Assembly (NCBI GenBank): GCA_016584305.1
Contig: JACEEZ010013848.1
Coordinates: 134,501-198,500 of the forward strand
Direction of reading: 5' to 3'
From: Chionoecetes opilio
Lineage: Eukaryota > Arthropoda > Malacostraca > Decapoda > Majidae
DNA: 64,000 nucleotides
In this document: positions 20,276 to 32,128 of the stretch, piece after piece
Layout of the letters: every line of letters begins with the position of its first letter
How positions within the stretch are numbered: position 1 is the first letter of the stretch
Made by a program: the position numbers and the translations under genes
Notes under the pieces: generated by a model
Database searches by the model: none
What the model was told of the DNA's origin: nothing
What the model saw: the letters and a program-made list of their open reading frames with translations, nothing else

Positions 20276-20903
20276 TAATTGCAGCATACTTGACTGCATC
20301 ACGTACACCACAAAATGCGTGCATAAAAAATACGCACAAACACGTCTGGGGAAATCCCCGCACACGAGCACACCAACACCCCTAACACGTCAGCAGAACA
20401 TCGCGAATATGTACACAATTATACTACAATACTTGAACCAGCTTTTACATGCCATGTAGCAATGGCTGTTCAGAAAGTAAATTTTCTGCAATGAAAAACA
20501 CATTTATGGCGGCCATCTTGTTTTTTGTGTGTTTTATTGATATAATAATGGATACATTGTAATCTTGATGCCTAAAAACATATAAAAGGCCCTTTCATTC
20601 GTGTTTCTATCTCATATAGTTACGAAGATATGAGAAAAATAGATTTCCCAGATTCGATGGCGACCATCTTGGATTTCGCCTCCTAGCACAAATTGCTCAA
20701 GTATGACAAGATGTCATCCGGCAGTTTCTGAATATATATGCCCTTACCATCAATAATCAACATTAAAAAAACTTTATACCCCAAAAAGAGGTCAAGCACA
20801 TATTTGGCGTTTATCTGCCGGACTAAGATGGCCCTTGTCTATTGTGAGGTGTCAACTTATTCTGGCATGGTTAGTCTAGGGGTATGTGTAGAAAATACAC
20901 ATA
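20276..20903. other. No gene seen
   Basis: A/T-rich intron sequence. The first 60 bases resemble, inverted, 24160-24225 (CACAAAATGCGTGCAT, CAGCATACTTGACTGCATCA), so the two CR1 3' ends share flanking sequence. Confidence 0.5.
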
Positions 20904-21454
20904 CAACTATTCGCCGACTTTCGACCTACGCAACTTATGGCTTCGACTTTACGACCGGCGGTAAATGCTGATTTTTTTTTCTTCATTTTTTTCATTTATG
21001 CCTATAGCGCCTGTAGGCAGTGACTACTAAGGCATGGATGGTAGGCCCTGGAGGTTCACTTGAGGGCTGTGATGATTGGCCCTCGCCTCTGGTGGTGCAG
21101 GCAGGATTTTTATAGTGACACCTATGATTAGAGGCTCATGCCGCTCCCCTGTGTCCTCCGATGTACTCACAATCGAAGGTAGAGTTAATGGGCAGGGCAT
21201 GTGGGTTTTCTTAGGCCACTTGACGGTGCCGGTGCAGAAAGAATTTGGTTCTCATCGGGGATCGAACTCGGTGATACGATGGTTATAACAATAATGAACA
21301 ATGAAAATGTTGGTAAAATATGACTTAAAGGTGATTATAATATCATTACACATATTATCATTCTGCCTGAAAAAAAAGAAATAATCAGCTTTTACCGCCG
21401 GTCGTAAAGTCGGACAGTCGTAAGTTGCATAGGTCGTAAGTCGGCGAATAGTTG
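20904..21454. mobile_element. TA-flanked MITE with CAACTATTCGCCGAC ends
   Basis: About 70 bp of imperfect terminal inverted repeat: CAACTATTCGCCGACTT at both ends, then ACGACCGGCGGTAAA inward. TA flanks both sides (20902-20903, 21455-21456), the expected Tc1/mariner- or pogo-type duplication. A SINE copy sits inside. No transposase. Confidence 0.88.
20990..21275 (-). mobile_element. tRNA-derived SINE, copy 2 (head truncated)
   Basis: Same body as the SINE at 2535-2868 (CGCCTGTAGGCAGTGAC through TTGACGGTGC). The B box (GGGATCGAACTCGG inverted) remains near 21258-21271, but the A-box part is missing. Confidence 0.82.
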
Positions 21455-21599
21455 TACCAAGGCCATGCCAGACCGCAGCCTCACGTAAGCACACTTATAA
21501 CCACACCACTAGGAGAGCTAAACTACCATGTAACTCTATACAAACATAAATTCTACATACATTCACGACTAGGATGGGAACGTAATGAAATGGACAAAA

Positions 21600-22735
21600 G
21601 ATTTTCAAAAAGGGAGTCAGATGAAGACTGATAACAGGAACTACCTTGTGTAGGTCTCACGGCCTCTTGTAGCTTCCTTATTTTCTTATGTTCTTAACAG
21701 ACTGTGTCAGGGTGGAGAAGTGTGATGAGTGGAGTACCACAAAATCATTGTTTGTACCTATTATGTTCCCAATTCACATTAACGACTTGGTGGATGGGAT
21801 AAAAAGTTTACATTTTTACGTTATGGTATTAACGTTATGTGAGTTCAGTTGCATGTGATGTAAAACTTGTGAAGAACGTGGAAAATTAGGACAATTGCAG
21901 ACTGTTACAGGACAATTTAGATAAGATATGTGAATTAATCAGACGTTGAAAGTGGAGTTTAATGTCAAAAGCTCAAAATGCTAGAGAATGTACAGAGAGG
22001 TACAGAGCACAAAGAGGATAAGATGGAGATAGAAAATGGGAAGTTAGACAATTACCAAAGCAGGTGAATAGAAGGATCTTAAAGTGATAATTCAAGATGA
22101 CTTATTTCCCAGGAAATATATTGATAGATTTGCTAGATTTGCTGGTCCAGCATATCAATTCGTAACTAACATTAGCACGACTTTTGGGTACATGGATAAG
22201 GACATGCTGAATAATCATATTTGTTTGTGGCCATGATCTACCCTAGGTTAGAGTATGCCATGATAGTATGGTTTCTGCACAAGAAAAAAGATACAAGAAA
22301 GATTGAGAAGAACAAAGAGCAGCTACAAAGAAAGTAACCAGTTTGACAGATTTGACATAGGAGAGATTGGAGAAATTGGGTTTGCCCTCATAGGAAGAAA
22401 AGAGAGAAATATGAGATTTGATGGCAGTGTAACAAGCAATGACAGGAATGGAAAGAACTGGAAAAAAAGATATGTATGCATGGGATGTAGAAGACACAAG
22501 AAGACTTGGATAAAAGCTGAAAAAGATTTGATGCTTGAAGGATATTCAGAAGAACAGTTTTCCTCATTAGTATATAGATATTCGGAATGATGTGGACAAT
22601 GGAATTGTAGATGACAAGAGTATTTATGAGTTTAAAGTTAAAACTGACCAAATGAGATATGGAGACCAATGAGTATAGATCATTTTCTGTATATCGCAAT
22701 TATGTGTAACTACTAGGTGAATACAAACAAATAGA
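21600..22735 (+). pseudogene. CR1-like LINE 3' end and a second decayed LINE ORF2
   Basis: Bases 21620-21692 are a CR1 3' terminus. From about 21700 the sequence follows a second, heavily decayed CR1-like ORF2: a SGVPQ-like block near 21729, INDLVDG near 21778, MLENVQR-like remnants, HMDKDMLNN near 22190 and PRLEYAMIVWFLHKKKDTRK near 22240. It is full of frameshifts, so no frame is intact. It is related to the antisense copy at 13325-13825. Confidence 0.65.
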
Positions 22736-22836
22736 AAACACAGCTGAAATACGTAGATGCCTACGTGTATAACTACATGCACATGTACCTGTGTGTGTCC
22801 CTACAATATAGGAAAGTTGTGTGTTCATCCCTCCAG

Positions 22837-22981
22837 TTCCAAGGCAGAGCAGGGAACCTTTGCTCTCTACTCTGGGGGAACGGCCTCCTGAGGCTGTAGA
22901 CTACCTGGGTGTGTCATATGGTGTCACTCTGCCACTGCTCAAGTTCTGGTGTCGGGCAGGGTATGTGCCACTTTACATCAG
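22837..22981 (+). CDS. NAT10: NAT10 exon: GNAT C-terminal part
   Basis: 145 bases encode PRQSREPLLSTLGERPPEAV followed by DYLGVSYGVTLPLLKFWCRA and GYVPLYI. The ERPPE-x2-DYLGVSYG-x-T-x2-LLKFW-x-RAGYVPLY series is a hallmark of NAT10/Kre33 at the end of its acetyltransferase domain. The acceptor TCCCTCCAG ends at 22836 and the donor GTAAGG begins at 22982. The first two bases complete the codon left open at 12612, and the last two (AG) open a codon closed by the first base at 39358. An alternative acceptor at 22811 would add codons but would not match the phase of the preceding exon. No stop or frameshift was found. Confidence 0.95.
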
Positions 22982-23179
22982 GTAAGGAATATATACTTTT
23001 ACACTTATGCTAGAAAGACATGTTGGTTGGTTGAATACACTCTTGGGACCAATTTTTGTTAAAAGTGTTCATAATATATTTTTCTTTTGGCCAAAGATCT
23101 TACAAAACCATTTAAGAATAGGATTGTGGAAATTTTTTATCACAAACATTTAATTAATTGAAGTTCTTACCTTCCTTTG

Positions 23180-23885
23180 TCTTTGTCTATCTCATCCCGA
23201 CAAAATACCCCAGCCAGTACTAACTAAGATACTTTTCGGGGGATAGGAGGGTTGAATTGGGTTGAAGGCTTATTAGTACTGCATGCTCTTGGTATTCGGA
23301 GTGGCCAGGCCGTGATCAGGCCGGCGTGGTGAGGAGCGGAAGCGGTGTGTTTTGTTACGGCGTCAGGCGGGGTATCAAATCCACACGATGCGGCGAGATA
23401 TTCTTTATGTCGATAAGACACGTTCTATTGTTTAACACTTATGTCTACAAAAGTTTATATACAACTTCTCAATTTAATCAGAGAAGCCCATTGAGAGATG
23501 TTATTAACGGGAGGATCAGGAGTGTACTCACTCTCTAAGCAGGCAGCTAGGTCCCGCCACCAATACCTAGCTATGTGTCCACGTAGGATAGGAGCAAATA
23601 TTATGACGACGACTAATAGCCAGTCGTTCTAAGTAAAGGTGATAATATAAGGTGCAAATGGTTAATACCACTGGGAATGTTCATTTATCATATCCCAATA
23701 CTTGTCATGTACTTAAATTACCTTAATTAATACCCATTACCATTGTAATTACATATATATACACATTCCTACGCTCCCCCTATGATGAGCGAACAATGCC
23801 TCCCTCTCAAGGGGGGAGGGGAGGAACAAACTACCACTCTCTACTCAATTGAGAGGGTGGTTGGTGGATAATTTCCACAAGGATG
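23180..23885 (+). repeat. Dispersed repeat family F, copy 2
   Basis: Same order of blocks as 3520-4190, ending in AGAGGGTGGTTGGTGGATAA. The middle GAGATGTTATTAACG block is single here rather than repeated. Confidence 0.65.
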
Positions 23886-24225
23886 ATAACATTAAAAGTG
23901 TATGTACAGCCCCCCTTGTTGTCAGTAATAGTGTTATCGCCCACAGCTTTCTTCCCATTGTACAATGCGTGATAACCTGCCAGATAACCCTTGGAAAGAG
24001 GAAGGATACAAAAAGTGAAAGTGGGTGATTGGAGGTTTGTGGTATGTCATGTCTGTAGACCTTCTTGTTGTTATGAAGTTATAGGGCCAATAGCAATTGA
24101 TCTGGAGAACTTATTTGGATAGATATTTCTGTCCTTCATAGTGTAGTGATGAAAAATTGAATTAATTTTTTATGCACGCATTTTGTGGTGTACGTGATGC
24201 AGTCAAGTATGCTGCAATTAACATC
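23886..24225. other. No gene seen
   Basis: Intron sequence without recognised repeat or coding signal, apart from the shared flank at 24160-24225 noted for the CR1 end at 20275. Confidence 0.5.
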
Positions 24226-24545
24226 AGAACATAAGAAAATAAGGAAGCTACAAGAGGTCGTGAGACCTACACGAGGTAGTTCCTGTTACTTAACACTACC
24301 CACATCCACCTTTCATCCCCATCCATGAATTTATCTAGCCTCCTTTTAAAGCTCCCTAATGACTCCACACTAACTACCTGTCTACTGAGTCAATTCCAAT
24401 AGTTTACCACCCTATTTGTGAACCAGTTTTTCCCTTTCTTTTTTAAATTACGCTTTTCCAGCTTAAATCCGTTACTTCTTGTTCTACCCTGGTTATTAGC
24501 CGTAAGAACTTTTCCTGCCTCTCCTTTATTATATTAGTCTACTAG
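24226..24545 (-). mobile_element. CR1-like LINE 3' end, antisense
   Basis: Matches the inverse of 19975-20270: the 3' UTR, then the last codons of ORF2 (the sense copy reads GSFKEELDRFMDGDERW). Truncated at its 5' side. Confidence 0.85.
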
Positions 24546-24684
24546 CCAGCTGGTGAACCTAGAAATGTAGAGTACAGTAAGGTTTTATGCTTAAAATGCA
24601 ATGTACACATCCTAAGGATGCAGAAACTGCAGGATGCTAATTTGCATATGTTGAGCAATTTGCATAATTGACCTAATTAGCATA

Positions 24685-25544
24685 CAGGGAGGTCCCGTTA
24701 TACAAGCATTCGGTATACGATAATCCGATGATACGAGATGTGTAAATTAGGGTCTATTTTCAATATACGAGATCGAAAATCCAATGCTACGACATTCAAA
24801 CTGGGGTCAGTAAAATTATCAAGTTAAAAATACTCGCCCTACCACTCCCAGTCTGGACAAAGGGGGATTTGGTTGACCCCAGTCAGGTCACCCCTAGCAA
24901 GCCGTGACCTGAAGGGTAATTAAGCATATGGCGCGGCCTGACATTTAGTGGTAATTAGCCAGGTGTGCGGCTCCAACCTTGGGACCGCAGTCAGTGACCT
25001 GAAGGGTAATTAAGCATATGGCGCGGCCTGATCCTTAGGGGTAATTAGCCAGGTGTGCGGCTCCAACCTTGGGACCGCAGTCAATGACCTGAAGGGTAAT
25101 TAAGCATATGGTGCAGCCTGATCCTTAGGGGTAATTAGCCAGGTGTGCTGCCCCAATCTTAGGACCTCTACACTACCCTCTTTTGTATCACGCGGAGTCC
25201 CCTACAGTACAACGTCTTTTTTGCTTGTTATGCATGTTTTATGTTTAATTAATGTGCAGTTATGTTATTTTGTGTGCTATTTTCTCTTTCAGAATGCTTT
25301 TTCTACAGAATAGGTAATACAGTGTGGGTAATATAGACGCTGTGTGTTTGTTGTGCTTGCTATAGTTTATTTTAGCTTGAAAAACAAGTTGTTGTTTTTT
25401 GTTTGTTTTTTAATTGATGGTCCTGGAACCAAACCAGTTATGTATGGGGTATTTTACCATTAGTTATGTGTTTCGTTATATGAGATTTCGCTTTACGAGT
25501 ATGCTAGTTGGAACCTAACTGCTCATATCTTCGGGACCTCCCTG
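24685..25544. mobile_element. pogo/Tigger-like element, CAGGGAGGTCCCG ends, copy 1
   Basis: The ends CAGGGAGGTCCCG are inverted, with TA at both flanks (24683-24684, 25545-25546). The long subterminal regions pair imperfectly and contain TATACGAGA-type and TTTACGAGTATGC motifs. An internal array of three 90-bp units starts at 24904, 24994 and 25084. No transposase; a non-autonomous derivative. A second copy is at 48143-48920 and a partial third at 34876. Confidence 0.9.
24860..25170 (+). repeat. 90-bp tandem repeat inside the pogo-like element
   Basis: Three units beginning TGACCTGAAGGGTAATTAAG, each with a GCGCGGCCTGA block and GGTAATTAGCCAGGTGTG. The copy at 48.1 kb has two units. Confidence 0.9.
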
Positions 25545-27467
25545 TATTCGTATTATCTTCCTTATTAAACCGCCTATAGAATTCCTATGGGTGTCTAGAC
25601 CTAAGTTTTAAGTTCTCAAAGATGTAAAACTGCAAGATGCTACTGTGTATATTTATATTTTTTCCATAAATTGCCTAATTAGCATATTAATTACGTATGT
25701 CACGAAATTACAAATATATTCCCTATTTGACATAACATATGTTTTAAATCAAAGGAAACATCTGTTTTGAATCTAATATTCTTAATCAACATATTATTGT
25801 TCTTTAAATCAACAATTAGCACTGCCCACAATGGAGTTGTCGTGGAAATGGTCTGACTGGAGAGAGTCAATACGTGTCTTCCTCTTCATGGTCAATGTCC
25901 TTCCTCTCCATATCCTCGTCTTCTTCATATCCCTCCTCCTCGTCTCCCTCGTCATCAACCCTTTGTGTTAGTGGGTTGAAGCATTCCCCCCTCCTTCACA
26001 CAAGCAGTAGTTGGTGCATGATAGTCCATTTCTCGCACAACTGCACCTCCCGCTGCATGCCTTCCCCTCGGCTTGGCAGTTGCAGCTGATAACGTCCATT
26101 AGCTGTTCAGGTGCTATGGGATCCCTGGATAGCACTGGCATCACTTCGTTGTTAGCATCAACTTCCCAACCATAGTCAGTAATTTTGACAGCAGGAAGGC
26201 TAGCCTTGGCTGCAGCCTTCCACAGCATGATCTGCAGAAGTGCTCACCGGATGTGGAGGGCCAGGTTACTGTTTGTTGAGGGGAGAGACTTCAATGGTGG
26301 TGGGTTTTTACGCTTGCAAAATATTTTATGCCCAGCACCATACATGGAAGCGCATTTATTCTGTCCATAGAGGGCCAGAAAGAATGCTGTACCAGTTTCC
26401 GTCAGTTCATACTGGGTGGCATCCTCTTCCCCTAGAACTGTGTCCAATCCAGGGATGTCATTCTGAAGGAGCACTTTGAGAGCAGAGGCCTTTCCCTTCC
26501 CATTTGTGTACAACACTGTGTCACATCCAGATAGAGCATGCACACCCAAGATGCCTTTGCATTTCTCCCCCAGCTGGGCTGGGCGACAGTGGCGTTGATG
26601 TCGAGCACCGATCTGTCCCATTTCTCCATCTGAACTCGGCATGTCAACCCTCCTTTCCAGCACCAGTACACAAGCAGAACAAACACATCTGTGTTGTCAC
26701 TAAGAATGCGCACAGTCCGAGCTCCCCCTGACACAGCATGCAGTATGTAGCTTATGAGAGATATGTCTGCTTCATCATGCGTCACAATACTGTCAGCTCT
26801 GCTCACAAGTTCAATGTTGCCACCAAGGTCATGCGTACAGAGTACCGTATTTTACGGCTTATATAAACACTGCATCTTGGAAGACGCACCCTGATTTTGG
26901 AAAGAAATTTCTAAGAAAAGAAAAAAAAGACCAACAAAACTGTTGTCCGATATAGTAATTTTCACACAAGAACACACTCACTATTCATTATCTTCACTCA
27001 GCGGCCTCACTCAAAATGGCTCATCAGCCATTTTTATTTTCTAGCTTGTAGGCGATAGTGTAAGTAAATCGTCATGTTGGCTGGCTGAACATGTACACGC
27101 AGGTCGGACGGCGGGAGTGAAAACAAACCCGACCCTGGTGGTGTGCAGCTGCGTGCCTGCCTGGCATGCCGATCACCTGAGTATGACTGTCGTCCTGAGT
27201 GTAAACACGTCTCACGTACTCCTGTGCCTCACTACATTCCCTGCCCCCTGTGCCTCACCACGTATTGTTTGAATTTTCCTGTATGTGTGTAGTATTTGTG
27301 ATGGCTGCATGTACATAAGTATAAAAACTTTCATCTAATGTAACAAACAAAGTTCCTTATACACGGAATGGCTGTTGGCGCCAATCTGCCGAGGCAGAAT
27401 GGCTCCCGCCAGTACCGCAGTAAACATCACAGCGTGAAGACAGATTAGTTGATTTGAATGTCTTATG

Positions 27468-28213
27468 GTACACACAACCCTCGTTTTCCCGGACTAATAG
27501 GGGGGAGCACTGGTCCGGGAACCGCAAACGTCCGGGAATCGCAACAGTCCGAGGCCATTACCCACCCCCGGACGTTTATCCTACTCTGTTTATCCTACTC
27601 TAGTATTTACAGTCCGGCAACCGCCAATATCAACTACCCCGCTGCGGACTTTTACGTCACTTTGTTGTTGTTTTTAAGGCTGCGAGGATCCCTTGGGGAT
27701 CACTATGACGCCTGGTGTTGTCCTATGATGCTATCACAGGCGCTGTAGTTGACCTGTCTTCCTCAGGAAGGCACAGGTGAGGCGGATGACAGCGTGTTGC
27801 TGGGAGGGGTGGACGCCAGCCGCCGCCAGCAGGGTGGGCAGGTCACAGGTGGCGACGTTCAGGGTGAGGAGTTGAGAGCGTAGCACTACACGGTGGGAGT
27901 GGAAGCGCGGACACTGCAGCAGAAAGTGTTCAATAGTCTCAGAGACGTTCCTGCACCAGGGGCAGTGGGGGTTAGGGGCCTGACAGAGGCGGTGCAGGTG
28001 AACCGTGAGTGTCGTGTGCCCAAATGTAAACAATACGACCGCTGAGCATGCTGCCACCTGGCGGGAGGCCAGCCACCGCCAGCAGGATGGGCAGGTCAAA
28101 GGTGGCGAAGTTCAAGGTGAGGAGTTGAGGGCGTAGCACTACATGGTGGGAGTGGAAGCGCGGACACTGCAGCAGAAAGTGTTCAATAGTCTCAGAGACG
28201 TTCCTGCACCGTT
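27468..28213 (-). mobile_element. CACACAAACCTCG element, truncated copy 3
   Basis: Inverted relative to the copies at 51787 and 55932: its right end starts at 27468 (ACACACAACCCTCGTTTTCC), followed by the GGGAGCACTGGTCC block and the CGGCAACCGCC block. The LINE-derived unit then begins near 27734 and is repeated a second time at 28073-28213. The other terminal repeat is missing. Confidence 0.82.
27734..28099 (-). pseudogene. LINE ORF2 C-terminus with zinc knuckle, captured
   Basis: An open frame of 121 codons ending in a stop. It reads TFGHTTLTVHLHRL, then a zinc-knuckle block NPHCPWCRNVSETIEHFLLQ with CPRFHSHR (C-x2-C...H-x4-C), then LLTLNVATCDLPTLLAAAGV and a basic end. This is the C-terminus of a jockey/R1-type LINE ORF2, the same family as 46840-47275. 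It lies inside the truncated CACACAAACC element, and its first half is the source of the 152-bp tandem units in the other two copies. Confidence 0.78.
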
Positions 28214-31200
28214 CATTTTTCAGGGTATTTTTTAGGGGAAAAAGTACGTCTTATAAGCCGTAAGATATGGTAGTTGGGAGAGCTGCCGCTTATTATCTTT
28301 GTTCTTCATGATGGCTGCGCTTCCAGGTAGAGGTGAGGTCAAAGTCAACTGGTTTACAGTTGATCCTTCCCCGGCTCTCCTGTGCCTCTCATGATCCTTT
28401 GCACTGATACCATCATACCGATAAAAAATGACATAGGTCTCTACTTTGTAGTTGACCAGACGATTTTTCATTCCATCAGCAAGATCTCCAACTGTTCCAG
28501 ATTATGGCCAGACAATATGGTAAAGCAGTTGCGAGGCATCCTCCAGCAGAACATTCAGAGAAGGAGTTTTTTACGGCAACACCAAGACGCTTGACTAGCA
28601 GGGACTTGTTGCCTTCTCTGAGGCAGCCATACTCGTCGATGAGTGATGTAGGCACAGGGCACAGCTCATGCTGGAAGACAACAGAGAAGTTGATGTTCCT
28701 TTTTTGTCCAACCACCAGGAAACGAGCGAATATAGCTTGCAGATCATAGACAGTTCTGTCTTTCAGCCTCACACTGCTCTTCAGTAACTGCATGGTCTTC
28801 ACCTTCTTCTTGATGGGCCTGTGGAAGCAGTCAGGGAGGGATGCAGCAAACTCTTTCTGCATCTCCTGGCCAATCTGGACCGCATCCTGGACATTGATGT
28901 CTTTATCTGATGCCACTCGTCCATTGACTATGTTCTACAAGGATGGTGATTGAGCATCGAGTGGATGAGAATGCTTTCGAAGTTCATTCAGTATCCTCTC
29001 TCAGTCTTCTCCATCCAAAGCACGCCTCTTTTCACCTTCTTCTTTGTGTTTAGCATGTGAACTAGAAATTTCTTCTACAGTTCTGTACATGTCATTCAGA
29101 GCCATGGAGAGTTGAGAGCAGACACCGAATGATTCAATCCAGACAGCAACTTGTTCAGGGTTGGTAGAAATACCCTTCATTCCACCAGTTTGCTTTCCCT
29201 GCTTGATATATGTCTGCTCCCCAAACTGATCACTGGATACTGCAGCAGCTCCTTGAGAATGACGACACGTGCGCTCCATCGAGGAAATCTTTCTTGGCAT
29301 CCTGTGGTAGGTGCTGCATATCCCACAGGTGCCAGGTGATGTACCATGCATAATGATGAGGCCCAGCAAAAACGAAATATGACAGCAGCATCTTCAGGCA
29401 GTGCTAGTAGCCAGTCACCCTCACGCTCAGCTCTCAGGAATTGGTGTGCAAGCATTGTGGGTTTCATGCAGCAGTCCACCCAGAGTTTGCCTGTAGGATG
29501 TTCCCTTGCTTTCTCAAGGTTTGCAGCAATATCATCATGATTTTTATCTCCTGTCTGCAAGAAATCATGAAGGAGTGCAGCGACGACCATACGAAAGGCT
29601 TACATTGCCTTTGGCCATGCTTTTCCACTGAAGATGCTGGCCAAACCACTGTACACTGCACCAACGAGGTCCTCTGCACCAGTACCTTTCATGTTGTACC
29701 CAATTGTTCCTAGGAAAGACATCAATGTGTGCATCATTCCTGGTCTCAGGATCACACTTTTCCAGCGTACGGGATCGTTCCATTTGATGAGGCAGACGAC
29801 GATGTAAAGCTGCATGTCCAATGTTAGTGGACGTGGATCATACCAAGACTCGTGAGTGTACGATTGAGGTAATCCATGGTAGTCATGACAATGTCTGGAT
29901 GAGACGGAGGAGAATCAATGAGTGGACCATACATACAAAGCGTCTTGGGCTTGTGCATGCCAACCTAAGACCGATCCTGGTGAGCATTAAATCCTGACCA
30001 TTCCAATGGTTTGTCAGAGTGATGCTGCGAGAAATATGCTGCAACCTTGCTCTGAGCTTTGGCCAAGCTGACTGAGAGTAGTTGAGTTTCGGTGTGAGAC
30101 TGAACAACCTCTGGAAGAGGCGGTGGCTTCATATGCTTTGGTCCAGTGTAATGCTCAATCTGGAATGATCTTTGAGTAAGGCGGAGTTTAGCTGCTTCTG
30201 CCTTTTTAAGACGGGGAATTTTCAGACGCATCACACCATGGGGAGTAGTACTGCCATGTTGAATAATGCCTGCTGGGTGCTGTGTGAGTTCTGTCACCAT
30301 ATGGATGGTGACGGTGACCATATGCATGAATGGCACGACGCCCATTCGGAGTGAAGACAACCAAATCATAGTTGTCACACCAGCTGAATATTGGACCAAT
30401 CAAGGCATTCAAGCGTTCAATCATGGCGTTCAAGACCCAATGCTCTGTGATACACTTAACTATTTTCAGATACATACTTGGCAGCTGACTTTCGGTAGTC
30501 AGACTTCATCATAGGACGCTAGGATACCATGTTCGTTCAAGGTGCTGACAAGATCGGAGCTTCCATATTTATGGTGCAACTTCACTGCAAGTCCCAAACT
30601 GGTTTGATTGGTATTTTTGCTGACATGCTGCTGGATACACTGAGATAAAGTGAGTGACGGTTTGAAAGTTTCACCGTTAGACATAAGGCTAGATACAAAT
30701 GCTAGGAGAGCTGGACTTGTGTCTTGAATGGTTTTCTCATACCGGAAGAGACTTCGGTCATAATCCCGATGCAATGGAATGTTCCTGACTTCTGCCTTGG
30801 CCCTTTTAACCCTTACATGGCGGGTGACGTACTCATACGTCCATAGTAGGGTGGACGAGGAAGGCGGGTGACGTACCAGTACGTCATTAAGATTTTGGCC
30901 CAATTTTGGTCCCTACAGCAACCTTTTGTTGTGTAGATATGTATTACACTAAATGGGAGTAAATTCCACCACACATATGGTGTCTATGTTGAAATATGTG
31001 GTATTACTCGTCCCGACACGTGCCTCATAGCGCAGTCCTCAGCCGACCCGAAAACTGTCATGATGAGAGGGTATTATCTTTTCGCGACATGGAAGTGCAA
31101 TGCCTTATTAATTTTTGCCTGCTTTTGACCTCTACAGTACCCTTCAGCTCTGTAAGGATATCATATACTCCGCACGATATGCCTCAGTCTGTCATGAGGA

Positions 31201-31494
31201 GCCAATATATATAGACGCAGAATGTCGTCTTCCGTCAGCCTATATACTGAGCCGTCTCCACCGTCTAAGCGACGTCTAATTTCTACGCCTCTAAAAGCAT
31301 TGAATAGAGGAAACGAGAGGAAAAAGAAAACTGATAAAAAGAGTGGAAGGAAAAGAAGGAAACATTGGTGATGAGTGATATCCCTGAAAGGGGAAGATAG
31401 ATAAATGGGGAGATAAGACGATAAGGAAAAGGGGGTCAACAAAATATCCATGTCTCCAGCTAAACTACAACTACTACTATTACTACCACTACTT

Positions 31495-31735
31495 AAAATA
31501 ATTACGTAATTAACATATGATAATGATAGTAATAGTGACAAGAAGAAAAAAAATCATAATAATAATAAATAAAATAATAATAATAATAATAGTGAAAATA
31601 ATAATAATATTTATAATCATAATGATAATAATAATACAAATAATAATAGTTGTTATTATAATGATAATAAGAATGATAAGAGTATGAATGAAATGATCAG
31701 TTACTAAATCATCATAGTGTATTATATACAGCAAC
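31495..31735. repeat. TAA/ATAATG simple-repeat tract
   Basis: Degenerate trinucleotide repeat rich in AATAATAAT and ATGATAAT. Isoleucine-rich frames here are artefacts. Confidence 0.9.
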
Positions 31736-31792
31736 AATTACTAGGCTACTACTATTACTAGTACAACTATCACCACCACTACTACTACTACT

Positions 31793-32128
31793 TTTTTTTT
31801 TTTTTTTACATTTGTGCCTATAGCGCCTGTAGGCAATGGTGACTCAGGGCTCGGATGGTAGGCTCTGGAGGTTCACTTGAGGGCTGTGATGGTTGGTCCT
31901 CGCCCGTGGTGGTGCAGGCAGGATGTTTATAGTGACGCCTGTAGAGGCTCATGCCGCCCCCTGTGTCCTCCGATGCACTCGCAATCGAAGGTAGAGTTGA
32001 TGGGCAGGGCATGTGGGTGTTCTTAGGCCACTCGACGGTGCAGATAGGTTTTGGTTTTCTTCAGGGATCGAACTCGGGTCACCGAGTACGCCAGTCGGAG
32101 ACGCTAACCACTCCAGTACCGCCTTCCC
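31793..32128 (-). mobile_element. tRNA-derived SINE, copy 3
   Basis: Complete copy: the T run at 31792-31807 is the inverted tail, the body matches copy 1, the inverted B box (GGATCGAAC) is near 32064, and the inverted A box (CCACTCCAGTACCGCC) near 32110-32125. Short ACT repeats lie on both sides. Confidence 0.85.

Larger units (their letters stand above)
26846..28270. mobile_element. TA-flanked element, CCGTATTTTACGGCTTATA ends
   Basis: The left end CCGTATTTTACGGCTTATA and the right end (CTTATAAGCCGTAAGATATGG) are inverted copies. TA is duplicated at 26844-26845 and 28271-28272. Removing the element with one TA restores the coding frame of the CXC relic (…LSQL-LCTHDLGG…), so both boundaries are exact. 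It has no own transposase. It contains a truncated antisense copy of the CACACAAACCTCG element family at about 27468-28213. Confidence 0.92.

Noticed and set aside
22812..22836. Alternative upstream start of the NAT10 exon (acceptor at 22811)
   Set aside because: It would keep an open frame, but it needs a phase-0 donor, whereas the preceding exon ends one base into a codon. The acceptor at 22836 fits.
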